DNA of 64,000 bases from Echinostoma caproni (taxonomy: Eukaryota; Platyhelminthes; Trematoda; Plagiorchiida; Echinostomatidae): NCBI GenBank assembly GCA_900618425.1, contig UZAN01039526.1, positions 1-64,000 of the forward strand. The letters run 5' to 3'. Positions 35,086-49,100 of the stretch are shown piece by piece; the first letter of the stretch is position 1, and every line of letters starts with the position of its first letter. The notes below the pieces were generated by a model. The model saw only the letters and a program-made list of their open reading frames with translations, ran no database searches and was not told the DNA's origin. A program made the position numbers and the translations under genes.

Positions 35086-37865
35086 TAAATCGTTTGAGTG
35101 TTGAGAGTAAATCTCGCTCTAGGTTACAGAGAAGCTTTGACCCGAATAACCGACCACGAAGTGGACTCAAATCCTGTCATCCATGCAACGATTTCATTTG
35201 CATCAATTGAACATGTACACATAATTGGAAAAACTTATTTGGTAGTGAAAAGATTAACATGATGGAAGATTTTGCGCCTATAAAGGAAAAGAAAAATTTA
35301 GCCAGTAATGTAATATATATTTTACTCTAATTAAAGTGAAAAACCAAATGCAAGGAGTTTCTTACCACAAGGTTGCTTATCAGTACCTTAGTGGCTGATG
35401 ATCAAGACATCCTTCTGCAAATCATCGACAGTCTTTTAGAGATGGCAAGTTGAATGGTTGGAAGCCCTAAGCGTAATGATGCTAAAGTTTTATCGCCTAA
35501 CAGAAACTCTTTAAGCAAAATTACCGTTGCTTTTCGTTGAACTTCCTTTACTAAGTAGTACGTTTTTCTTCGGAATAAATCAAACCTTTTGCGCTTCATT
35601 CAAGAGATAACGAGGCTGCTGTTGACTGTAAACAGGAGAACGAATAATTGCGTCTTTACAAAACATTCACTTTGGGTAGTTGACTGATGAGTCTAATCTG
35701 GGCATCACAATTCTCTATCCATTTAGGCATTGCTCATATTCGGGCGAAATTATTCTCAATTTCCAAATGAGATTTAGCTCCCATTATTGCTAGCCATGGG
35801 TGAATAGGATTTGTCCCTAACTTTGTATCGCAGTATAGTGTTCTTAATTCTCTCCTACCACTATTTGGGATTGCGTAGCCTCCGATAAGTTCCAATGTCG
35901 AATTCATTTATCCGAATTCAAATACATTGGGCAACTTTTTTCTGTGTTAGAAACAGGTATAAGTTTGCCACCTCGACGGTGGTCGTCAGTGGTCAGGGCG
36001 TGGCGTGTATTGGAGAATACTGACAACTGCTATTTGATTGTCACCTGGGTGGACTGCATACAAAAAGCACTGGCTTGAAAGTAAAAAAGGTCAAATAATG
36101 CAGTGACTAAGTGCCAGTGCAACTGTTTCATGTCTGAGTCACTTTCATAAAACATTCTGATGATGATTTTTTACTGCATCTTCGTAACCCTACAACTACT
36201 GGGCCAGGAAAAGAATTAAGAAATCGTACGTGTATTTAACGAATAGAAGTAAAAACAAAAGTGGAGACTATCACAGACATTTGGCGTCCTATGGGGAGAA
36301 ATATCACCTTTAGTTCAGTGACTGAAGTTTAAACCATTAAGCTTTGAGGGGGGAGGGGCGCAAATCTGAAGCAAATAAAGGTGCTGCAAGAGTTCAATCC
36401 ATGCCTGTGCTTTAATGAACACACTGAAATTACGTCACTGAATAGTGAAACCATTCTGGAAGCATTTTTTTATTGCATGTCTGCTACTCATAATTCAAGT
36501 TACTAAAGCTAACCATTTCAAACTACTCTTTGATCACTTTCTCTAATCGTTTTCACTGCTTCAGTATAAACGTGAAACTTTTTGAAGCTCAAGGTAATTT
36601 CTTTTTGTTCTCAAATTCGTAAAAATTGTGTTTATGCATGGTGGTAAAGAATCCGAGCCGTCTGACAAGAAATCTTGCTCTGTCTCTGTATTCTACTTTT
36701 GTATATTCACAGAGTGCACTTGTTACCTGCCTGGGAAGGAAATTGAATTACACACTTTTGGAATAATGTATTTCTTTTACATGTTACTTTGTGTCCCTCA
36801 TCCGATTTGGGTAGGAGTGTGAAACTAGGCAATAGGGAAAATGCATTTTTAGTTTTGTGGGCTCGGTTTCTTACAGTTTCTGTAAAAATTGTATACAATT
36901 CTTGATCATAAGTGACTCCAAACCGAGCCTTGGTCAAATATGTTTGAAGCTAAACTGTAAGGGTTATAGAACGATAAAATATCCAAACGTTTACTTTCAG
37001 AACTATAGAAAAATTAAAATTAGTTATCTATTTATTTTTATGCTATCTTTCAACTTTATTAAACGTTTCGGTAAACGTGAATGACTTAATTAAGTTAACA
37101 TGATTTCACATCTCCCGCATTCATCCGATGCAGAGTGGTTGTGCTTTTAAAATGCATTAAACATTTGTTATTGCTTGTGGTTGTAAACCTAACAAAATAT
37201 CTCATCCGGAATTCACTGTATGGATTCTTTCGAATGAAGATTATTATTTACTCACTGTGACGGTTTTCAACAGCTTTTGTATACACTACTTTTCTAATTC
37301 TATTATCTTTCTTTTCTTATCTTTTGTTTCTATTTTATGAACCTAATGTTTAACAGTTGTTTCAACCGGCATCCTCTATACCCTCTCGGTATCTTTATTT
37401 TCTCTCTCCGTGATTTGCTCTATTGTTTGTTGTTCTGTAACTGGGACCTGCGACGGTTTCGTAATTCGAAAATATGTATTGATGTATGCCTATAATAGAA
37501 ACGAAATTTCAACTGTCGTTCAACTGTTTTCCTAAGTGCTGGACATTTGGTCACTCGAATTCGAGACCTTGCGATTCGTATTAGACGTTGTTCTGATTGC
37601 CGTTGCACTCATTCTTTACATCATCGAAAGAGTTTTAGTGGTAACTTCACAAGAAAACCTGAGAACTGATTAGGCTGATGTTATTTCAACGTTTGGAGGA
37701 AATCCCTGTCGACATTCTAGTTCCCATACTCCATGAATTCTTTCTTTTTCTTTTTTCTTTTTCATTTTACTTCCTTTTATTGAATGCTCAGAGATACAAT
37801 TTTCAGGAAGGGGGAAGAGGCCAATCAAAAGGCTGCCATTCAACGCACAATGGGTACAGTCAGGC
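35086..37865. other. no confident gene
   Basis: A minus frame at 35402-35599 is basic and Leu-rich (LLKEFLLGDKTLASLRLGLP) but has no motif or splice partner. The plus frames at 36628-37084 are unsupported. Confidence 0.4.
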
Positions 37866-37934
37866 GGTGGTGGTGGGATTCGAACACACATCCCCGGGGT
37901 GATAATTTGGTGACGTTACAACCGGGCCAACACC
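37866..37934 (-). repeat. tRNA-like head of a second SINE family
   Basis: The minus-strand 69-nt block starts GGTGTTGGCCCGGTTG (A-box-like) and has the B-box GTGTGTTCGAATCCCAC. Its ends can pair in 6 of 7 acceptor positions and the T-stem in 4 of 5. The middle does not fold into a clean anticodon arm, so it is a tRNA-derived SINE or tRNA pseudogene, not a tRNA gene. Confidence 0.6.
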
Positions 37935-38258
37935 GAAGGGGTAAGATGATGTTACAGATTAATTTGCATATAGCCTTGAGCTACATAAGATCGTTTTTGG
38001 TCCTTAAGATAATTGCGACTAAATGATATTTATTCAAGTTGCTGGAGCGTGTTTGACTAGTGTATTGCATCGTTTATAGACGCAGCTCTGTTCAGATAAA
38101 ACACCATAAGAGAAACTATTCAAACTGCTTTATTATCAAGCAGCCAGTTCCCTTTAACATTTTCACGAGAGCAAGGAGATGCATCATGATCACAAGATGT
38201 GTTGAAGTCAACTATTTCGTGATAGCTATCTGTTAGGCGTATACAAGAATTTAGTTCG

Positions 38259-40205
38259 ATGGTCGGACAGATTGATTCGATTCAGGATGGATTAAATCTT
38301 GTGTATCGAATAAAATTCTTCAACTTCATCCAACACTTACAAAATAAAGCCAGTTCAAGAACTGAAAAAGCACTCCAAAAGTCTCTGCTGTCTACATGCA
38401 TACATGATGACGTCCCTTCGAATCCGGAAAGATGCGTGATCAATCTATCGGATACAACACTCAATCAATTACAACTTGCGGCCCTTTCACTTGTATGTAA
38501 GCTTTCTGTGCCACATAGAAGGTTATTCGCATTACCATCAAAGCACAGTTTGAATACATGTTCGACAAACTTCAAGAGCTTGTACCGATGTCTTGTGATG
38601 TAGTTAGTTGGTTCATAGTTAAAACAGTAGATCTTGTCAATAAACTGTGAGTTTCTGAAATGGGATTGACGAGTGCTAGGTCGAAAGATCGCTAACAAGC
38701 AGGAACCGTACTTAGAAAGAGGTGTGATTTTATTCCAAGGTAAATAACTAGAGTTATTATAATGAATGACCAGGAGTATGTTGTGAAAATGCAAGAAGCG
38801 ATTTCAGATACAAACAGATTTTTCCTGTCCGCACTGGACGTGACTAGATAGTTACTGTGGAACAATCAATAACGCGCGAATTACGTTAGTTGTATAAGAA
38901 TGACCATGTTAATTGTGCCATATTTGCTCAACTAAACCTGAGTCTCTTGGCTACCTCGTATGTTCGGGCTCCCTAAAGTTCATAAAGATGTTATTCCACT
39001 TCGGCCAATACACTCTATAATTGGAGCATCCCACGAACATTGGGGACGATGGCTTGTAAAACTCATTCAACCAATCAAGTAAACGTTTTCAGACCACACT
39101 CTGAAAGACTTGATTGATTTGTTGAAAGACTCCGTGATCTTAATGTGTCTCTCGTAAACATATGGTGTCACATGATATTTGGTCCTCATTCACTGGCGTT
39201 CCTCTTTATGAAACTGCTGACATTGTCTGGTTGTATGCCAACAAACTCAGTATTCCAGCACAGCCTCCAAAAAATATTGCTCCTATGTACTAAAGATGTA
39301 TAGCTATATTGTAGCAGATATTACTGTCGTGAAGTTGAAGTATTGCAGTCCTCTAGGGACGCTCCTGGCTGATATCCTCATGGAAAACGTCGAAACTTTG
39401 ACTTTATGCAGAGGATACACAATTATACGACCGTCACATGGATGACACATTTGTCTGACTGAAGGATAGAACACAAGCACAAGTAATGCTTACAAAACTC
39501 AACCATCCACATTCGAACTTGAATTCACGGTAGAACACAAATCCCATTATTCCTTCCAGTTTCTGGATATAAAATTGATGAAAAAAGCAGACGAAATTCT
39601 CGTCAGATCGGTATTTTACAAGCTGACTTGGACGGGAAAGTATCTTAATTTTAGATGTTTCTCTTCAATACAATAAAAACGATCATTTTTGCACACTTTA
39701 TTCACTTTAAAGCCAGTATAATCTGTTTCAGTGAAACATTATGGTTTGATTTTCGCTGCATACCTACGGCTCTGTATAAAAACGGATACCCTAAAAGCAT
39801 TATTGCAAAGAATTGAGCGTCGTTGAACAAACAAAAACAAAGTTAAACCACCTATAAAAAGCTGTTTTTTTACCATGCAGTTTAAAGGTGATTTAAATAA
39901 TAGACGGATAAAGCGCAGGTTAAAACGCAAACTTGAAAGAGTTTATAATGCTTCCTTTCCTATATTGGTGCACCACATGAAGCGAATGCTCAATGAATCC
40001 ACTCTAGACAAACCCGATGCTTCAGTTACCTCCTCCTGTGTTTACCTATTTCAATGTACTTGCGGTATCAAGTAAGTCGATAGATTTTGAGATACGATTG
40101 TCTAACTTCGGAGTAGAGCAGTCATCGAGGAATTTGGCGTCTAAACGGGTACAAGGTTCCGTCGAGTTCAATCGCCCGACGTTTACTAGTTTTCAAATAA
40201 TGTGA
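38259..40205 (+). mobile_element. Penelope-like element, near full-length coding region, decayed
   Basis: In order on the plus strand: CVINLSDTTLNQLQ (N-terminal 'vNLS..L'), MFDKLQELVPMSCDV, RVIIMNDQEYVVKMQEAISD, MFGLPKVHKDVIPLRPIHSI (RT finger), SPLGTLLADILMENVETL, YDRHMDDTFV (catalytic aspartates, usual form YVDDTF), HYSFQFLDIKLM, and near 40 kb MLNESTLDK with YLFQCTCGIK, the GIY-YIG entry cysteines. Frame shifts and stops separate nearly every block, so it is inactive. The stretch downstream to about 40.4 kb is probably its 3' part. Confidence 0.9.
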
Positions 40206-42080
40206 CAAACCTATGGACGCCTTCCGTGTCTTGCTCCGCCAGAAGAGTAGCCGTCTACTAGTGTTTCCCCGGATCAGCTGCTATTCGACGTTACAAACCC
40301 GATTTATGTAAACAGACCGAATTCGTGGCCATCCCCGTGCTGCCCTTGTAGGTGTAACAGATCTTCTCCTCCGCCCCACCCTGCAGTGAGTACGCTCCCT
40401 TGTCCCAATGCCCAATTCGTGTTTGTAGTTGTATAAAGTTTTCAAGCGTAATGTGCTTACGTTTCAGTTAAAAATTATGCACTGGTTGTCACACCGTGTA
40501 AACTATGGATGAATCCAACAGAGTACTGTGTAAAATATTTCTCCGAAGTTTGATTCCTTCAAACCCGGTCCGGATTAATGACTTTTGGTCTTCGTATTGA
40601 TTGATGTCTTTTCCCCGTATTCGTTTATCTGTCCCCAAATATGTCAGACTTTTAACCAAACGCGATCTGAATGTATGGGCACAGATGATGAGATTACCTC
40701 GAAATAGTTGAATTCAACACATTCTGTGATCATGGTACTTCTTTTTCCACCGTTATTAGTTAGCAAGCAGCTAACAATTAGTGATCGTAGTCAATAATTA
40801 TCTGACGGTCAACATCTCGCATTTTGGAGGGGCAACCATTCTGTGTCCAGGACTGGATTTTTTCCACTATCTAATCCTATGTAATATTTGCACATTAAAA
40901 GAAAAAAGTGTAACATTCGCTGTCCGTTTTCGGGTACACAAAGCTTTTGAGCATCCTTTTGTTGAACCCCTAACTGATTCCGGGGGATGGACAGAAATTG
41001 GGACAATCTGATCTTACGGCGTCGGTGAAGAAAGGGATGGGGTTGAACCAAAACCGGTCAGAACTAGCCTGTGTGTAAAATCAATTTATCAAGCCACATG
41101 CATGGCGCCTGGTATTAGTTAAAACCAACTGTTCAAAGATAGATAGGACTTTATTATAATTCGTGTACCAGTTAGGGTGATTGTTCGCTGTGCTTATTTT
41201 ATAGTTTGCCAATATTGAATAAAAAACATTCAATCATATTCCATTTGAATAAGATCGGACTTCTTTTTTACTGTGATCCCAAGTGGAAAGGTAGAAGCGT
41301 GATGTGGAAATCAAGGCTCCGTTCTTGGAATTACTCACAACCTGCAGCTTCGCTTATTCCATAGTTTATCTGCCCATTATATTTGCCCCTGGATCAAAGA
41401 CAAACGTCGGAGACAAACATTGATTTGAAAATATCACTTATACCATTGTTTCACTGGTGTTAAGATCTGAGCCACAGCAATTTTTCCTCAAGTCCTAGCC
41501 TGAATGGTCAAAAGTTATTGGTGAGCACACATCCTCAGATAGCGGAATGTTTTACCCAGCGCACATCTTTATGGAAAACAATAGACGCCCACATTCCAGT
41601 CGGAACTGACATACTTCTTCCTTACCAAAAGATGTCCCTTTTGTGGAACCATTCATACTGTCGATGCGTGTTATTTTATTTATCCAGTGAGCCCTGCATA
41701 TTGTTCTCCAGTGTTTTTTTCTCGTGTTTGTTACAATAAAAGGAGCACAATTTTTTATGAGCTATGCATGATTGCACGAATAGACTTCATCTAGTTTAAC
41801 AATTTCATCGTATTCAGCCTGTTGATCATCTGACTAGCTTAGAATAAGTTTATTGCAACATGCTCCAGAAATGGCTTTTATCAAAACCAATTTTAAAACT
41901 GAAACCTAGCTCAGTGAATGGCCATCGAAAAAACAAAAAACGAAGTCTTATTGCGTGCACGTTTACCAACCACATTTTATATGGAATCGGTCCTAATACT
42001 TGATTACATTTATTGTTAATGATGAATTTCATTGTATAACGAGAGTGAGCGGAAAAGCTAGTAGTTATTGGGTTGTTGTT
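40206..42080. other. no gene seen
   Basis: Frames at 40781-41051 are open on both strands without motifs. Remaining sequence is plain. Confidence 0.45.
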
Positions 42081-42084
42081 TCGA

Positions 42085-42200
42085 ACTATTAGTGTCTCTC
42101 ATGGAATCAAGCTCGGAACCTCATGGATGAAACGCAAGCATGATTCCCACTTGGCCACCGCGCAGCCGATCAGATTATTTTTAATTTTTTTTTCATCCAC
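42085..42200 (-). repeat. tRNA-derived SINE, copy C
   Basis: On the minus strand: GATCGGCTGCGCGGTGGCCAAG, with A-box-like TGGCCAAGTGGG and B-box-like GAGCTTGATTCC. It is preceded by an A-rich run and points away from copy D. Confidence 0.6.
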
Positions 42201-42204
42201 TCAA

Positions 42205-42480
42205 GATTCCATGCCTGCATTAAACTAGCAAAGTAGGGTTGCGCTATATTGTGTATTAGAAAAATGAGAAAAATGGTCTGAGGAAACTGCCCGGTGACGG
42301 AATGGGTAGCATGCTTGCTCTCCATCTATGAGGCCCGGGATTGATTCCCACTTGGGATGTTGAATTCGCACTACCGATGAGACCAAACCAGGTCGAAACA
42401 GCTGTTTGGTGCTTCCTAACTTTTCAGTTTATGCTCCCTTTGGTCTGTACATGATCAAAGTTAACATATAATCAAAATAA
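42205..42480 (+). repeat. SINE with 5' leader, copy D (most complete)
   Basis: The leader GGGTTGCGCTATATTGTG and GAGAAAAATGGTCTGAGG is followed by GCCCGGTGACGGAATGGGTAG (A-box) and GGGATTGATTCCCACTTGGG (B-box), then the tail CCAGGTCGAAACAGCTG...CTTTTCAGTTTATGC. It matches copy A over its whole length. Confidence 0.75.
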
Positions 42481-45400
42481 AAACCTCCAGAACTCCCATG
42501 CTGTTATCAGGTTAAGTAAGTAAAAGAATTATTTTATCAATGGTCTTGTAACAATATCCAAATGCATTTTTAACGAAGTATTGTCAAAACATCTGGTAAC
42601 CCGTTTTGAACAAACTGTCAGCCTTGTGGAATAATGCCTATTATAAATATGGATAGAAGATGCATCATTCAGTTGTACATAGTGTCTAGCATAGGCTGTT
42701 CGGAAAGAATGAATCGCATATTCCTAATAATAAGAGTCCCAGGAAGGATTATCAGTAGTAAACAGATAACGCACGTCCCATGAGGTAACGTTTCTCCTGA
42801 CACAAACGTTCACTAGTGAACAGTAATAAATATATTACTTGCTAAAAATAAATAGGCATAAATTTCACAAATTTTCAATTATTTATTCATAGTACACAAC
42901 TCGTGCACGCTTTTTGTGGTATATTTTTACCAAAATAATTTCAGTTAGATAGCAGCGAATATAACAAAATATATTTCACTCAAAAATTCACTTCAACACT
43001 GATTACTGCGTTCAACTAGCAAACATTTTTCAATGGTCACTTAGCAATTTTAGTGATTTTTCATATTTTTTTATTGTAATTTTATCAATTACGCACTGAT
43101 ATATGCTCTATATTCACAATATTTGTTATTTTACGTAAATACGCTTACAAATATGATTGAGTGATTCTCACACCATTGTTAAATTATGTTCTCGGCTTGT
43201 GTGAAATATAGTTCCTGATTTACACGAGTAACCATGTTTTGGCGCTGCTCCTTGGGTGGAAGCAGAAGGTACCTACCGCAACTATCTAATGCTGACCTAT
43301 AATAACCAACGCTCGCCACCGGCGTTTGATTCACTCAATGTGAACACCGAACGTCTGTATGGTATTGCTCGTTCACACTGGTGCAATACAGAACCCATGA
43401 AATGGACATAAAATCCGGAAATTTTGTAAAATTCACATATGTATAAGGATGAAACCAGTTTGCAATACATAAATATGAAATGTAATAATGGGATTTCATG
43501 TATGGTTCTGATATTCTCCATTATTGATCGATAGAAATGAATTGTAGTTTGGCTTTTACTCACCAATATAATTATCCGAATTAGGGATGTTATTTATATA
43601 AAGCCTATCACATTTAGTTGGTATTTTATTTAATTTCAACTGTATACCATCCCACGCAAATGCTTATTGAATTTTGTGCAGTGTGATAGAACCAAATAGT
43701 CGCTTCTTTTTATCGATTTACCGGTTTGAAAATGCCAATATGAGATTTTAGAAATGAAACATCACGGTTCGTGGAATGTTCCCTTGGAAACTTATTTGTG
43801 TTGGCAACAATCTATGTTCAGGGGTACGGGAGTGTTGTACAAATGGTGATGGGAAAGTGTAGGACAGCAGGCTGATCAAGTGCATATTTGAGGCTTTCAA
43901 AGAATGCTCGTGTCATAAGTGAGTTTATCAACAGAGGACACAAAAGCTCAAGTATAAGTTACACAACGACTAGGGAACAGAAAGACAAACGAATTAATGG
44001 AAACACTATTTATATAACCCGACTTATGAAGGGTTACCTTGACGTCCTTTTAAGTGAATCTGAAAATATTAGAAGTACAGTGGCAGAAACAGTTTGATAA
44101 ATGTAAATGATAAACATCAACTGGTTTGTACAAAACGGCTACTGCATACGACTGTAAAAAAATAAATGATACAGTTTATGAATGGTGCTTTATAATGCTC
44201 AGTTCAGAAAATAATTTTTTAAAGAGTTCTCGTTGGATACTATTATACTCAGTGAATTGTGAAATGTAACTGAGGACCTAGTGAAAAGGAAAGCTCTAGA
44301 ACGCGTTTGTGAAGGCTGCAAAAAACATCTGACCGTTCAACACGATGTGGGAATTATTCAGCATCACTGGACTAGTCTTCATTATTTGTAAGATTATTTG
44401 AAAAGTGTTGAAATTCTAACTAATGAACGTGCACTTTGGTATAAATTCAGGAACACTCCATTGTCAGTAGATTCACTGTCATTTAAATAATCTTTTCGGA
44501 ACTCCATTTACGCTGTTTACTAGTTGCATGCAGACGTTTGGTCCTCTATCTTAGTTAATGGATATAACTGTCTACCGTTTAGAAGAAAACGTATTCACTC
44601 AGGATGAAAAACGCATTTAAATTTTATTTTTGAAATTAATGGGCGAGAAAGGAATCTAGAGAAAAGCAACTTCCTTTACTTAAGTTCAAAAGCCATTACA
44701 TAGGAACATTTGGCAAAATAAAGATATTAATGGAAAGAGTAGAATAATTTATAAATTAACTGGTCTGACTTTCGATATTTAGTTGTTTCTGTGGTTAGCT
44801 TGCTAATTAAATATTTCAAGATAGCTGCTGCAGATGCCTGCACCTGTACATCAAATAAGTATATTGATCATGCAATCGCCCTAGGCAGGGATATACAAAG
44901 AATTTCATATTGTTCATCTTTTCCCCGGAGTTGAATGTCAGAAACCGTTTCGTGCCGTTCTCCCGGAGGAAGTGCGTCTTTTTATACCTAGCTTGCGGTT
45001 CTAAACCTTTTGTTTATTTCGACGGTGATCTAAACGTCTTTTCAATATTTCTGTTCATCGAAAACGCAAGCAAAATATAAAACCATTTTTCACCTGACCG
45101 CAAAAAGGAAAGTTCATGTTTTTATTCGTTATTACATGAGAACACAAGGGTCTCTCCTCGCTGGATAATCAACCATTTCCACGTTTCCATTATTTTGGAC
45201 ATAATGATCCCAGTTTTTGATAGCCTTCTCATTAGAAATACTATTAGAAATACTCTCATTTGGCATTGACTAGTTAGATCAGCGTTTTTCAACCTGGTCC
45301 CAACAATTAGGTACGTTCCAACAAGAATGAAAAACATTTAGTGTAACCATGTAACATATGTGTAAACGCTACAGTCTTGCACTTTGACGCAACCTATGAA

Positions 45401-45916
45401 TTTGTTCCCTATTTATATTTTTGACCATTCAGAAATACCTTCCTTAGGCAAACAAATTGCATTGGTTAACACTGCATTTTCCAACTTTCATAATATAAAG
45501 AATATGGTTCATCCGTTAAACCGTTTATAAGACGTAAAGTCTACACTCCTTCGCATTACGCATTCATCAAACAGAAACCGGAATTGTAGCCACATTTCAA
45601 CAACCTCCGTTTTTTAATAACTTGCGTTTCATTTTCCTGTATATCTTGGTTTTAGTTCACTACTCCTACTGTTACTTTCCCCGTTTAACTGCTCAACGTT
45701 ATCAACTTGATCGAAAATCACTTTTCTGTTATTGCAAACGGTTATTTATACAAGCATTTCACATGAGCCCTATTTACGGATTTTTTGGTTTCCTGACACC
45801 GGCAGTGCTTTCAAGCTGATTTGCATTATTTTTGTCTTGATTCAACTGATTCCCTCATTTCGTCGTACGGTTTTTTCATAGTCAAGTCATTCAGTCGTTA
45901 CTTCTCGACCGTCGAC
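42481..45916. other. no confident gene
   Basis: A 69-codon plus frame at 43888-44097 reads SKNARVISEFINRGHKSSS but has no splice or homology support. The rest is A+T-rich. Confidence 0.4.
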
Positions 45917-46112
45917 ATGGATGGTGGTGTTAACAGAATCTGCAATCTAAGAAATGTTACTATTCTTGTTCTTATAAGTTCATTATTATCGTATTTCAAT
46001 TTCAAATTAGAAACAAACTCATTCAAAAATAGAAAAATAACATCCTCAGTGAAACCTAACACTGAAATTAGCTGTTTAGGAGATTTGACGAACATAAAAG
46101 CAGCTTCTGCTG
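45917..46112 (+). CDS. candidate first exon of a membrane protein (type II-like)
   Basis: ATG in a good context (CGACATGG) starts MDGGVNRICNLRNVTILVLI, with a hydrophobic stretch at residues 14-30 (VTILVLISSLLSYFNF) then a basic, Asn-rich stem. This is the plan of a type II Golgi enzyme or signal-anchor protein. It ends at CTGCTG|GTAAGC, outgoing phase 1. A following exon is not certain: 46308 onward is open in two frames, one in correct phase giving GTPNNKIYRSPKDLQ, but with a weak acceptor (ATTGAAG). Function not assignable. Confidence 0.4.
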
Positions 46113-49100
46113 GTAAGCGTTTACCCGTTTTTTATGCATTAAAGTGTGCATGCTACGTTTTCCGGCTCACTCGCTATATTTCGATATCCTATTGGTAGGT
46201 ATTCCATCACTTACACACACTAAGACTGTTCACCCTGTGGGGAGTTTGTTTTATGCCGCGGTAGTCTGAAACACATTAAGCTCTCTGTTCATCTTTTATA
46301 CCTGACATTATTGAAGGTACCCCAAACAACAAAATATATCGTTCTCCAAAAGATTTGCAATGTGAATTTAGATGTTTTGACAGTGAATACATCATCACTC
46401 TCTTCACAGTGTACCTCTTTTTCCTTGCACAATAATTCTGGAAAACTAGCAGAAATTTACCATTCAATTCAAACAAATAGTTGTGTCCCCTTTGGAATCC
46501 TGAATTTGATTGACCAACAGAGAGATTTATAGTTTATTCCGGAACAATACATCTGCCATACATTCCGTTGCAATAGTGCAACTGTATTTAAATTTTACAC
46601 GTGAAAAATACGTGAAATGCAGTTTCGAACGGCAACAGATTATCATTTGTCTGCACGCATTTCTGACACGTTACAAACAGTTCTTCGAAGCCAAAACATA
46701 TAAAACAGAACGGTAAAACTCACATTCATGCAAGCGAGAAAAGAGATAATATCTTGGAAACGCAATCGAATGATTCAGTGAATCATTGATTTTGGAAACA
46801 TTTCACAGGTTGAGCAAGTCTGATCAATACCTAATTAATTTGCCTTCAGAAGATTTTGATCTTGGAATGTAGTAAGTAACCACTTGTTGATCGACTAACT
46901 CCCGAAATACAACCACAAACAACATGGCTAGGTTTTAGAAACCAATATAATCATGAAAACTGATAATGGTGTGAATTTGAAGAAAAAGATTTGAAACGAG
47001 TTACTAAGAATCTAATTATTCGCAGGTTTCAGTTTTGTGGTTTTAATGTTTTCCTTTTCCATTGACTGGTTTTTTTCATCATCAGCAACCAAGGAAGGGT
47101 TTGCTGTAAACAGAGCCCATAATTGCGTACGAAGTGATTTTTCATAATAAACATTTTGTTCAAAAGGATAGTTATTGGCGTCGATAACATGATAGCAACA
47201 CATCTGATTTCGATTAGTTGTTATGCTTGCAATTCATTATTTTTCCAAATAATGGTTCCAAATCAATATCTACTTTTCAATAATAGCATTTAGGCGACTG
47301 GATGTTTACACTAATATTGCATCAGCGTTTTAGATAACAGCGACTATTTTAACAGTAAATAAAGTTCAACTGGATTGTTCCCCGTTGTGTCGCGTATTTG
47401 GTTATTCAAACATCACCTTGGATTAATTAAATTAATGATAGCTCATACTAAATGTTAACAAAGTTAATCACAGGTTTGCATACGGTTTCATTCTTCTTTG
47501 AAGTCAGATCATTTAAACCAACGGCATTCTAATGATACCAGAAAAATATCTCAAACTAAATAATTAAGTTACTCCCCAGTTTTTTAGGTTCATGAATCCG
47601 TATTTTACTACTGACTAGAAAAATTGACGAATTAATAGAAATTGCGAATTTCGTGAAAAGCGATTTACTGTAGTCGTGATTTAAAAAATTGGAGTTTTTC
47701 AAAGGTTAAGAAACCGGCCATGTGTGAATGAGGAGTTTATGAATCCCTGAAAACTTCTAGTTAGCAACCGTTGAACCTAAAACTGATTGTTTCAGAGTAT
47801 TTATTATTAAATGAGCCTGACTGACAGTCACTGTGTGGCGCAATCATTAAATCATCTGGTGTGCAGCTTTAAAATAAAATTTAAATTAAATTAAGACGAA
47901 AGGCAATGTTTTATATTTTTCAGTAACATAAATGATCAACTGTCATAAAATAAAATGAGACTTGATCTAAAAATTGGTTGGAACCGCATTTTGGGGCAAT
48001 TACGTTCACCGGACTAGTTAGTCACAATGGAAGAAAGTAGGAACCTGATCAGTCAAACATCAGAAAACAAACGTTCTGGCGGTCATTGCATGGTATCAAC
48101 ACAACCAGGCAACAAATGACCTGAATGCAAATAAACGTTTCACGGTTATCGTTTCCACTGCTACGTTCAAGTCTGCTCAGTACCGAAAACGGGAAAATCA
48201 CCGCTGAAGAACTTCTTTCATCGTCTAATGTATTCCCTGATTTTAAAATTAACCGGTGTATTCCAAATACGTACTGAATACAAAGTTGATGTATTGGGGT
48301 CTTAGGGAGCAAAATGAACTGAATAGTTCATACAGAATAATTTGTGAAAAAACCAAGGAGAATGTTGTTGATTTATTTTAATACAGTCATTTATCCTTTC
48401 TGCTGCTTGTCCCATTGCATTACAATTCTTAGCAAGGAGTCAAACTCCAACTTTTATAAGATTAGTCATTTAAATAGTGGATCAATTGCGTTGTATTGAC
48501 AATGAAAATTGACTTATCAAAAAAACATAGTCTTTGAGCTTCAGAGAGTTGACTTATTTTAAATCTCTATTATTGTTGGCATTTTTCGTTAATTTCTGAT
48601 CAATAATTTATCATCTTCAGTGGATAACAGGACTTATTTCTACAATGTTTATACAGAATAACAAAAATGAGCAACAAATATTCCATAATTAGTGTGGCGT
48701 ATGTTCAGAAAATGAAATATCAATTATACGCCTCATTTTGCATACAGAGAGCTTTTACATTTATCCAGTTCTGGTGCAAATGAAAATCGTCATACATCTT
48801 CCTGTTCATTGATGTAATAAACGCGTGTAATTCAAACTTAGATAACAATGACACCTGCTCATACACCTCTCCTTTGTGAGCAAGCGCTTGATTTATTCCA
48901 TTAGAAACGTCCAATGATGCATGTCAGGAACACGACAAGGGGAGTTACATGAGTTTCGTTGTTCCTTATTTTTTTCTGCCAAGGTTTCAAGTTTTTTAAA
49001 CCCTATTTTGCTTCCCGTGTTAAATCAAACTAAAAAATGCTCAATGTTTGAGCTTCTTTACATTCGTGACAAACAAAGCGTCACTTAGTGACCAGTGAAA

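Noticed and set aside
37866..37934. Possible functional tRNA gene
   Set aside because: Acceptor and T-arm pair only partly and no clean anticodon arm forms; better explained as a SINE head.
46311..46716. Overlapping frames considered as exostosin or fucosyltransferase exons
   Set aside because: Resemblance limited to a few residues (NSCVPFGI); acceptor weak and frames conflict.
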